64,000 nt of DNA from an uncultured Pseudomonadales bacterium (GTDB lineage: Bacteria > Pseudomonadota > Gammaproteobacteria > Pseudomonadales > Pseudohongiellaceae). The DNA lies in contig CALSUH010000005.1 of NCBI GenBank assembly GCA_943789485.1, positions 62,001-126,000 on the forward strand, read 5' to 3'. A program made the translations under genes and the position numbers. A model generated the notes under the pieces. That model was not told the DNA's origin and did not search any database. It saw nothing but the letters and a program-made list of their open reading frames with translations. Positions 57,625 to 64,000 of the stretch are shown piece by piece (positions within the stretch are counted from its first letter, which is position 1; each line of letters starts with the position of its first letter).

Positions 57625-57933
57625 ATGAATCAGACCCAATTTCCCAAATTTTCACCGATCACTGTAACGGTAAAAAAGAATAGTAGACAACTCCGATTGA
57701 ATGCCGGCTATTCTATGAATGGAGGCGCACGCTTACTCGGCGTGTCTCGCAAGCAGCTGGAGGATATTGAAACTATCCGCAATTATGGCTGCCACTTAGA
57801 CCTCGAACTGCCGGCTAGGTTGAAGGTCATCTACAAGACTTCTTTAGATAAACTGGCAGGTCAAGTTTCCGAAGACTATTATTCGGATTGCTATGTTCGC
57901 CCTCGGAAAAGGCCGGGGCCGAAGTCTCGCTAA
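57625..57933 (+). CDS. Small helix-turn-helix (Cro/CI-like) protein
   Basis: A 102-residue protein. The first 30 residues are polar; residues about 33-80 (GGARLLGVSRKQLEDIETIRNYG, then LELPARLKVIYKTSLDKLAG) fit an XRE-type HTH in which the helix-turn-helix is GARLLGVSRKQLEDIE and the usual YxxSLDxLAG closing helix is present. The tail is basic (RPRKRPGPKSR) and could add DNA contact. It is probably a DNA-binding regulator; target unknown. It is preceded by a 240-base leader with a hairpin. Confidence 0.65.
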   Translation: MNQTQFPKFSPITVTVKKNSRQLRLNAGYSMNGGARLLGVSRKQLEDIETIRNYGCHLDLELPARLKVIYKTSLDKLAGQVSEDYYSDCYVRPRKRPGPKSR

Positions 57934-58107
57934 CCCGCTGTATTTATTCTGGAGTGACCTGGCAACAACTAATAAAGAGTAGGCCCACGATTGTGAATCT
58001 GCGCAGGCCGCAGCACTGAATAGAAATTTTCTACATCCCACTGTGTGGCCGAAAGTGCCGAAAGGGTGTATAATTTCCGGTTCTTGTGAAATCAGAGAAA
58101 GTTAAGC

Positions 58108-58284
58108 ATGGCAAATAAATCTAAAAAAGACGCGGCGGTAAGTAATCGCGCAGATCTAGCACAACACGTCGACGCATTCTTAAAGTCAGGTGGTAAAGTT
58201 CAAGAAATTCCTTCCGGTGTTACTGGTCAAACCTCGACCAGTGGCCCAAGACAGATAGTGCTCAGCCACAAAACCAGCTCTTAA
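58108..58284 (+). CDS. SutA-like small protein
   Basis: A 58-residue cytoplasmic protein: a basic start (MANKSKKDAAVSNRAD), a short helix, then FLKSGGKVQEIPSGVTGQ and an unstructured tail. The FLxxGGKVQEI motif is shared with the C-terminal part of SutA, the RNA-polymerase-binding regulator of slow-growing Pseudomonas, but the long acidic N-terminal region of SutA is missing here. The function is therefore inferred weakly from the motif. Too short for routine ORF calling. It lies between the HTH gene and the convergent TraB/GumN gene. Confidence 0.7.
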   Translation: MANKSKKDAAVSNRADLAQHVDAFLKSGGKVQEIPSGVTGQTSTSGPRQIVLSHKTSS

Positions 58285-58363
58285 TAACCTTGCTGTAGCC
58301 TCGTGAAGCTCCTGAGCAGACGCTCACTATCTCTGCGTGACTTCTGCTTTGCACTGCCCGTAA

Positions 58364-59248
58364 CTATAATTGATTGATCTCGTAGCCCTTCTGCGAGAGC
58401 AGGTCTAGCAGCCCATTTTCGCCGACAATATGAGCCGCTCCGACCAGAACAAACTCTGTGTCTGCGTCTTGCAGCATGCTGTCGATTTGAGGAACCCACT
58501 TTAGGTTTCTTTGTAAGAGCAGCGTGTCATACAACGCCGGCGCTTCGACCTTCATATCTTCCACGAATAACTCAGACAAGCCCTCAGCATCACCCGAACG
58601 CCAGGCACCAATCATGCCCTCCATAACGTCACCTGTTTCTGCAAGGTCTTTCAGAGAAAGCAGAATGAATTCGCTCTCATTTCCCTCGCCCATTGCCGCG
58701 ATAAATCCTATTTGTTCCTGCACTGTCTCCAATTGCCCTTCTGCTTTTCCATCACCGACTGCTCGAGTATGGAAGAACGCGTCTACGCCTTGAGGAGTAA
58801 ATCCCATACTCTGAAATACAAGTATCTGAAGCGTGCTAATGAGGAGCCCAGGTTTGAATTTATTCAGCATCGCTATAGGCAGCCCTGCCGTCGCCGTGTA
58901 GATAGAAAGAGCCGCATAGGCCTCGTCACTCAAAATACTACTCAAAGACTTATCGTCGCCATAAGTAAGCTGTTGCAGCATTTGGGCCTGTACCGACAAA
59001 TCGCTCATCGATGCGATGTCCGTCTCGAAGTACAACTCGGAGCTTGCTTGATAGGCCTCCTCAAATTCACCAGGTAGGGGATAATCAGCCGGGCGCAAGA
59101 GATGCACCGTTCCACCGAGATAGATAACGTTGTCACCAGAGCGCACTGACCAGACTGATGTATCTGCTTTCGCCTGTGAAAAACTAAGTAGGAATAGACA
59201 AACGAAAACCACATACGGTCGACGAATCGACTCCATTAATTCCTGCAT
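58364..59248 (-). CDS. TraB/GumN family protein
   Basis: About 294 residues with a signal peptide (a basic start, then VVFVCLFLLSFSQAKA). The mature part has VWSVRSGDNVIYLGGTVHLLRPADYPLP, the family's GTxH motif, YFETDIASMS and, near the end, FVLVGAAHIVGENGLLDLLSQKGY, the second conserved histidine block. TraB/GumN proteins may be metalloprotease-like, with the two H-blocks as metal sites. Start at ATG 59248 rests on a strong GGAGGAAGG site 5 bases upstream; the reading frame is open 12 codons further. Confidence 0.88.
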   Translation of the reverse strand: MQELMESIRRPYVVFVCLFLLSFSQAKADTSVWSVRSGDNVIYLGGTVHLLRPADYPLPGEFEEAYQASSELYFETDIASMSDLSVQAQMLQQLTYGDDKSLSSILSDEAYAALSIYTATAGLPIAMLNKFKPGLLISTLQILVFQSMGFTPQGVDAFFHTRAVGDGKAEGQLETVQEQIGFIAAMGEGNESEFILLSLKDLAETGDVMEGMIGAWRSGDAEGLSELFVEDMKVEAPALYDTLLLQRNLKWVPQIDSMLQDADTEFVLVGAAHIVGENGLLDLLSQKGYEINQL

Positions 59249-59419
59249 CTGTCCTTCCTCCTGCTGGTAATTACTACTTTTCAAACAACACCGACTGCGT
59301 AGCTGGCATAAGCGGTCAAATCAGCTATTTTCACTCTAATTTTACACGACTAGGGGTTAAAGGTAGCATGCCCGCAACTAGCGTAAAAGCGAATCAAGGC
59401 TCAGGCCAAAGAACCCACT

Positions 59420-59779
59420 ATGTCAAAATTAGTATTCAGGCTACGCAACGTTCCCATCGATGAAGCTCAGGATATACGGGAGCTTTTGGAGAGCAATGAC
59501 ATTGCCTACTTCGAAACTTCGGCGGGTAACTGGGGGATTTCATTACCCGCTATTTGGATACATGAATCTGAGAGATTCGAATTCGCACGCCAATTAATCG
59601 ATGAATACCAGAATGAGCGTGCTGACCGATTGCGCAGAGAATACCAATTGAGCACAGCGAACGGTGAAGCGAAGACTGTTTGGCAGAACTTTAAAGAAAA
59701 CCCACCTCGATTTATCGCCTTTTCAGTGGTAATTATCGTTGTACTAACTATTTACCTACGGGTCTTTGTTTTCTTCTAA
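59420..59779 (+). CDS. DUF6164 family membrane protein
   Basis: A 119-residue protein. The N-terminal domain (about 1-85) starts LVFRLRNVPIDEAQDIRELLESNDIAYFET, like the ACT/putative signal-transducing DUF2007-type fold; then a charged helix (NERADRLRREYQ), and a C-terminal membrane helix (FIAFSVVIIVVLTIYLRVFVFF). It matches DUF6164-type proteins of gammaproteobacteria, of unknown role. Confidence 0.75.
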   Translation: MSKLVFRLRNVPIDEAQDIRELLESNDIAYFETSAGNWGISLPAIWIHESERFEFARQLIDEYQNERADRLRREYQLSTANGEAKTVWQNFKENPPRFIAFSVVIIVVLTIYLRVFVFF

Positions 59780-60361
59780 GTCTCTGACAGAGTCGCTTCA
59801 GTAATTGGTTAAATAACTGGGCCAGGCAACCAAATTCGTTTCGCTCATCGTGGCTCGCATGATTTTACGTGGCATCTGAATTGTCAGCCGGGAAATTGAA
59901 GCCATTTGCTGGGGTCGTTTCAACTGTCACCACGGATTTTCACGTCCAAGCCCATCATAACGCAGAGCTTTAGGTCTTCGTCTAGTTTTTGATTCTCCAC
60001 TGCTAGACATATCCTCAACATCATAAGTGATTGTGCCCAACAGTTGCTGTCTAAGACCTACCAAGAAACCCACCTCTACACATTTATGCCGTCTTCTTTA
60101 TTGCGATAGCTCGATCGCTACGTTTAGTTTGCATGGGGACTGAATTGAATTCATGGCTCTTGATTAATCGCCTCTCTATGTGACCCTAAACATTCGCTGA
60201 TTCAATGGGCCACACCTTTGTCACAAAAACTCAAACTTTTCAACACGTTAATTTCTTACGAACAATTTGCGGTTAGTGTAACTACGAATCTTTCGAACTA
60301 TATCTCTTCGACTTTCTATCCAACCGCCGATCAATTGCCTTCGAATTATCCACGGCGGCAC
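59780..60361. other. Long non-coding interval
   Basis: About 580 bases without a convincing gene. Short open stretches exist in both strands (for instance a TTG-started 63-codon frame at 60218-60409), but none has a ribosome binding site or protein-like composition except the 27-codon minus-strand ORF listed separately. The 3' side abuts the promoter of the proposed small RNA. Confidence 0.5.
59927..60010 (-). CDS. Possible 27-residue protein
   Basis: ATG at 60010 to TGA at 59927 encodes 27 residues: a polar start (MSSSGESKT), then RRRPKALRYDGLGRENPW. The second half, rich in arginine and ending in NPW, looks more like a folded peptide tail than random sequence. A longer in-frame extension upstream is open as far as a TAA near 60105, with GTG and TTG candidates. 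No clear ribosome binding site is seen and no family is known to me. Confidence 0.25.
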   Translation of the reverse strand: MSSSGESKTRRRPKALRYDGLGRENPW

Positions 60362-60390
60362 TTTACAGTGCTGAGATTGTGTTATATAAA
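60362..60390 (+). promoter_or_regulatory. Strong sigma70-type promoter
   Basis: TTTACA at 60362-60367 and TATAAA at 60385-60390 are separated by exactly 17 bases. Each hexamer differs from consensus by one base. A start of transcription near 60397 is expected. No protein-coding gene lies downstream on this strand before a terminator, so it should drive the RNA at 60397-60644. Confidence 0.6.
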
Positions 60391-60396
60391 ATCATC

Positions 60397-60644
60397 AGGC
60401 TTTTGTTAGTGATTCTAACGGGGGGAATTCGCTAACAATACTTGGATACCCTGGCATTAAAAAAGGAGGTGATCCCATCAATTATCAATCTATTAAGGGA
60501 GCCTCCAATTACGTTATCTAAGTAGGCAGTTAAATACTTGATCGGGTAATTGGAGAGGCATCGTCGATACTAGTTCGCGATTCCTTTGCTCCCAGTAAGT
60601 AGTAGATCCCGTTATCGCGTTCAGTGATAGCGGGATTTTCTTTT
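60397..60644 (+). ncRNA. Candidate structured regulatory RNA
   Basis: About 248 nt bounded by a sigma70-type promoter and an intrinsic terminator, with no ATG-started ORF inside. AAAGGAGGTGATCC (60462-60475) is a perfect 14-nt complement of the 16S rRNA 3' end. Hairpin A pairs GGAGG (60465-60469) with CCTCC (60502-60506), extended by TCCC/GGGA. Hairpin B pairs 60501-60512 with 60546-60559 (12 bp, a 2-base bulge) and uses the same CCTCC. A and B cannot form together, so the RNA could switch between hiding and exposing the SD-like tract. At least five GGA triplets are present, so binding of CsrA/RsmA is another option. It could also be the leader of a lost gene. Confidence 0.45.
60606..60644 (+). 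terminator. Intrinsic terminator
   Basis: ATCCCGTTATC (60606-60616) pairs with GATAGCGGGAT (60626-60636), 11 base pairs with one G-T wobble, over a short loop, followed by TTTCTTTT (60637-60644). The T-rich side shows it works on the plus strand. The lhr-like gene on the other strand ends at 60670; the reverse side lacks a T-run, so it is a weak terminator for that gene. Confidence 0.75.
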
Positions 60645-60669
60645 GGGGAAGAAATAATTTTACGCACAG

Positions 60670-63600
60670 CTAGTGAGTGCCGAGATAACTGCGCAGTCTT
60701 GCTGGAAAATTTTTCTTGATCAATGCCTGCTGCAAGTTCCATTCTTGGGCTGATTCAATTTCTTTCAGAAATATTACTTTGCCAGACTCCAATACGGCTA
60801 TAGGAATACCATTTTCGTAAAGCACTCGATTCTTACTCAGTCTCGAGAGTTTACGGATAGGGGAAATTAGATTTAAAAGGTTTAGCGGATCTACCGCTGA
60901 AAGGCTGTAGTATCTAGGCTTGTTCGAATTGACTTGTTTCTTAAATTTACGCAGAACATCTACCGTTTCAAGGCGGGCAAATTGCTCGCCACCAACACCT
61001 GCTACAAACCGGCCGCCACGAATAGTGCCACGTAGCTCCATTTTACGCAGTGCCGTTAGCAAAACGCGCCATGGCGGCGAAAATAACTCTCTCTCCAACA
61101 CACCGCGGAATATAACTCCCCAGCGCTGTAAGTAGATCCCGATAAGCCTCTCGAGTTGTTCCTCATCGAGAACATGCCAGTGCCGACTCTTCGTTTGAAG
61201 TTGACCTGGAGCCTCGTCTGTTTCCAACAAGCTCCACCTGCCCGCGTCTTCAACGCCAAACATGGCCCGACGGCCTCGCCTTTTATGCGCACTTGGCTTA
61301 TTTTTATTCGGGATTAGCAGTGCACGTAAGCCGGTAAAGCTATCGCTAGTTATCTTAGCCATCGAAACGAGTTCGGCGAGGCCTAGCTCGAGCTGCGCTC
61401 TAAGCAAACCTGTTCGCTGCTGAATCTGATCGAAGAAGCTTGCGCCATTCTTAGCCAGATCAGATTCAATACTCTTCGCAAGCTCGCTAAGTGGTAATGC
61501 CTCTTCTGCATTGTATGCAGCGGCCGAAAGTGCCTTGAATATATCCAGGTTCGCGCGACTGACAATCGATATAGGCGTCGACTTTATAGGCCCCGAAGAG
61601 CTGGACTTAAGCCCATCATTGTTGCGCTGCTTTCGCTGTGAAGGTTTCGGTAGGCAATAGCGACCCCATACCATCTTGCCGCTGATGCACATCGCATCCA
61701 GCCAACTAGGGTCATAGTCGGCAACTCTCACTGGATAGAGGACTGCCTCCCAACTCGCCGCTGGTGCCGCTATGCCGTCTAACAGGCCCAAGGTGTTCTG
61801 CACGCGCGTTTGACCATCAAGTGCCGGTTCTTTATTTAGAAATGAATTCGCTGCAGGGTCAGTTATGGCAACTAGCTGATGAGTCTCGAAAAGAAATTCA
61901 GTATAGGTCTGCAGCGATACTGGCTTAATGCTTTTGCGGTGTGCATCGATTGTGTAGCGATGTATTCGCTGCAACAGCCTTCTCTCGCACCACTCGATGA
62001 CAACACAAGCACCAGCTTGATGTTTGCGCGCCGCTTGAGTGAACTGGCCCTGAAAGGCAAAACCCTCTACTTCCAGCGCTATCAAGGCAAGGTCTACTGC
62101 AGTAACTTCGACAGCTAACTCGTTCGCAAGTTGCTGTGCTTGTATGGGTCCTAAACATTCGAGCCGAGCACGCACTATCTCGCGAAGTGCATCCGCTGCC
62201 TCCCACTTCTGCTCGAATACAAAGCTAGGAATGTGTGGCGATGCCCTCAACTGGTCCAACTCAGGATATATTGCCATGAAGCATCCAAGCTTCTCTGTGG
62301 CTACCCATAATTCGTTGGTCAGTTGAGACAATTTCAGAATGCGCCCGCTATCGAGCAGAACTTTATTCCAGCGCTGATAGTCCTTATTTTTCTCAAATTC
62401 TTGCTTACTCATATAAGCGAGACTAAAAAGACCATCGTGCATCTCTTCGACATTGTTTATGCAGGGCCAGGCCTCATCTTTAACGCGAGCGATCGCTTCC
62501 TCATCTAACAGACTAAAATCTTTTGCCTCACCTGGGTCGGCCCAACTCCTATTGCGAATTGCATTGGTGCGCCGTTCTTCAAACGGCGCATCATCGAGGA
62601 AGGCATAAGGCCTAGCATTTATAATTTCCTGTGCAAACGGAGAAGGCTCCCGTAAATCTTTGGCAATTAGCGTTAGCTTACCTTGTTCGATATCGGCTAT
62701 GAGTTCGGTGAGTTCATCGATGTCCATCGCCTCTGTTAGACAGTCGTGAATAGTCTGATCGATAAGCGGATGTTCAGGTACTTCGCGTCGACCTGTAATA
62801 TTTTCAGCGCAGGCAATCTGATCCGGAAAAACATGTGCTACTAGGTCCTCAGCATCCATGCGCTGAAATTGAGGAGGCACTCGCTTGCCGTTTCGGTTTC
62901 TCTGAATGGCAAGAGAACGAGTCGCATTCCAGCGCCAGCGGACTTCGAACATAGGAGCATCGAGTAATGCCTGAATCAACACATCTCTAACGGTCGCGGA
63001 TTGTAGGTACTTAAATACATCGTCAAGTGGAAAGCTGTGAATAGACCCTAAAGAAATAACTATGCTGTCTTCATTGGCGGCTGCCTGCAGTTCGAAATTA
63101 AATGACTTACAGAAACGCTTTCGAAGTGCCAAGCCCCAACCGCGATTGATACGACTTCCAAAGGGTGAATGAATAACAACATGCATGTCACCCACCTCAT
63201 CGAAGAAGCGCTCCATCACTATTACAGAACGGGTAGGCATCTGGCCAAGTGCTTGCATACCAGTGGCTAGATATTCTACCAATTGTGCAGCTCCTACGTG
63301 GGGAACGTATGCGTTATCGACTAGCCACTGCACCGCCGCATTCGCAGAGTCGTTAATGAGCAGGTCCGCTATTGTTTCGCGCAGACTCGAAACAGCCTCG
63401 GACAGCTCTCGCGTTCTACCAAGGCCTTCGCCGAACCAAAAGGGTATCGTGGGCTGCATGCCCTGCGCATCTCGGACTCGAACCTTTAGGCCGTCGACGC
63501 GTAACAATTGCCAGCTATGAGTTCCCAACGTAAAAACATCACCCGGCAACGCCTCAAGGGCAAAATCTTCATTGAGACTGCCTACAATAATGTCTTCGGG

Positions 63601-64000
63601 GTCAAGTACAACTTGATAGTCGAACATATCGGGGATAGCACCCCCATTTGTCAGTGCGATAAGGTTTGCGCCTCGTCTCGCCCGCAGTCGATTGTTGATC
63701 GCATCAAAGTGTAGGTGTGTACCGCGACGTCCGCGCCTAGTGCTATAGCCCTGCGCTAACATCGTAACTGTCGTATCGAATTCTTCCCGCTGCATGTTTC
63801 GAAAGGGATAGGCATTGCGAAACAATTCAAAGAGTTCATCTACGCTCCAACCACCTTCGGTTTGATCGAAGAGTTCACCTGTCTGACCTGCTTGATCGTG
63901 GGATTGTGACGAAACTTCGGCGACGATCTGCTGGGAGAGAATATCCAGCGGCTTCTGAGGCATCACGATGCAATCCAGCTGCCTCTGCCTAATGCTGTGC
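60670..64000 (-). CDS. Lhr-type ATP-dependent helicase, C-terminal three quarters
   Basis: The gene runs off the right edge; 1,110 residues are visible. The frame stays open beyond the internal GTG at 63966, with RQLDCIVMPQKPLDILSQQIVAE, a conserved join between the helicase and winged-helix parts of Lhr proteins, so the RecA-like helicase motifs lie outside the window. Visible parts are the winged-helix region (WSVDELFELFRNAYPF), the Lhr core (RARRGANLIALTNGGAIPD, DVFTLGTHSWQLLRVDG, HSPFGSRINRGWGLALRKRF) and the long C-terminal domain, with EDAGRWSLLE, RRWGVIFRGVLERELFSPPWR-like WHTH block. Large Lhr proteins are DNA-repair helicases; the C-terminal domain of E. coli Lhr is reported to have uracil-DNA glycosylase activity. 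Confidence 0.9.
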   Translation of the reverse strand, partial: HSIRQRQLDCIVMPQKPLDILSQQIVAEVSSQSHDQAGQTGELFDQTEGGWSVDELFELFRNAYPFRNMQREEFDTTVTMLAQGYSTRRGRRGTHLHFDAINNRLRARRGANLIALTNGGAIPDMFDYQVVLDPEDIIVGSLNEDFALEALPGDVFTLGTHSWQLLRVDGLKVRVRDAQGMQPTIPFWFGEGLGRTRELSEAVSSLRETIADLLINDSANAAVQWLVDNAYVPHVGAAQLVEYLATGMQALGQMPTRSVIVMERFFDEVGDMHVVIHSPFGSRINRGWGLALRKRFCKSFNFELQAAANEDSIVISLGSIHSFPLDDVFKYLQSATVRDVLIQALLDAPMFEVRWRWNATRSLAIQRNRNGKRVPPQFQRMDAEDLVAHVFPDQIACAENITGRREVPEHPLIDQTIHDCLTEAMDIDELTELIADIEQGKLTLIAKDLREPSPFAQEIINARPYAFLDDAPFEERRTNAIRNRSWADPGEAKDFSLLDEEAIARVKDEAWPCINNVEEMHDGLFSLAYMSKQEFEKNKDYQRWNKVLLDSGRILKLSQLTNELWVATEKLGCFMAIYPELDQLRASPHIPSFVFEQKWEAADALREIVRARLECLGPIQAQQLANELAVEVTAVDLALIALEVEGFAFQGQFTQAARKHQAGACVVIEWCERRLLQRIHRYTIDAHRKSIKPVSLQTYTEFLFETHQLVAITDPAANSFLNKEPALDGQTRVQNTLGLLDGIAAPAASWEAVLYPVRVADYDPSWLDAMCISGKMVWGRYCLPKPSQRKQRNNDGLKSSSSGPIKSTPISIVSRANLDIFKALSAAAYNAEEALPLSELAKSIESDLAKNGASFFDQIQQRTGLLRAQLELGLAELVSMAKITSDSFTGLRALLIPNKNKPSAHKRRGRRAMFGVEDAGRWSLLETDEAPGQLQTKSRHWHVLDEEQLERLIGIYLQRWGVIFRGVLERELFSPPWRVLLTALRKMELRGTIRGGRFVAGVGGEQFARLETVDVLRKFKKQVNSNKPRYYSLSAVDPLNLLNLISPIRKLSRLSKNRVLYENGIPIAVLESGKVIFLKEIESAQEWNLQQALIKKNFPARLRSYLGTH

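Noticed and set aside
60218..60409. 63-codon TTG-started frame just before the proposed small RNA
   Set aside because: No ribosome binding site, composition unlike a protein, and it runs through the promoter at 60362-60390.
60442..60525. TTG-started 27-codon frame inside the proposed RNA, running through the SD-like tract
   Set aside because: No ribosome binding site before the TTG; the SD-like tract lies inside the frame, not before it. The RNA interpretation fits better.
1..64000. Search for CRISPR arrays, insertion sequences, prophage and tRNA genes
   Set aside because: No regularly spaced repeats, transposase or phage genes, or tRNA-shaped sequences were found by reading. Only the 12-bp tandem repeat at 12644-12667 stood out.

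Overview
The window is a chromosomal segment of a gammaproteobacterium, probably a marine relative of the Pseudomonadales/Cellvibrionales. The evidence is conserved gene order: rho-ubiD; hemC-hemD-hemX-hemY next to argH; lptM-lysA-dapF-DUF484; gshB-tonB-yqgE-ruvX; pilT-yggS-proC-yggT-DUF167-metX-metW-rdgB-hemW; rppH-ptsP next to a HAD phosphatase. These orders match Pseudomonas-type genomes. Coding density is high. I see no tRNA, rRNA gene, insertion sequence, prophage or CRISPR array.

Layout. 1-16.3 kb: end of rho, ubiD, a META-domain protein, the heme operon on the minus strand, a divergent ridA-like/argH pair, an ABC-F ATPase, a two-component system preceded by a coupled 43-residue ORF, and a Gld-type ABC exporter. 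16.4-19.6 kb: lptM, lysA, dapF and DUF484 (lysine/diaminopimelate end steps). 19.7-26.4 kb: an accessory glycosyltransferase block with two plus-strand and two minus-strand enzymes and a small membrane protein; it sits where xerC is usually found. 26.6-40 kb: glutathione synthesis, TonB-like protein, YqgE, RuvX, PilT, then a long plus-strand series for proline, methionine, nucleotide-pool cleaning, radical SAM heme handling, pterin recycling and arginine (argE, argA). 40-50.6 kb: folA-thyA-lgt, NRDE and PaiB proteins, a carbonic-anhydrase remnant, a GNAT enzyme, ptsP-rppH, a HAD phosphatase, an imelysin-like lipoprotein and gcvR. 50.7-54.2 kb: DNA polymerase II and a Tat-exported molybdoenzyme. 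54.2-60.7 kb: a loose region of small, unknown and broken genes (a frame-disrupted small membrane protein, SRPBCC, FKBP, two unknown genes, a SutA-like protein, TraB/GumN, DUF6164). 60.7-64 kb: a large Lhr-type helicase running off the right edge.

The most unusual element is at 60.36-60.65 kb. A good sigma70 promoter and a strong intrinsic terminator bracket about 250 nt with no convincing ORF. This stretch holds a 14-nt perfect complement to the 3' end of 16S rRNA and two mutually exclusive hairpins that compete for one CCTCC element. It looks like an undescribed regulatory RNA. Other points are the polB gene whose conserved N-terminus has no canonical start codon, the three-domain glycosyltransferase, and several decaying genes in the 43.9-44.2 and 54.3-55.6 kb intervals. 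All assignments come from reading motifs and gene order; no database search was run.
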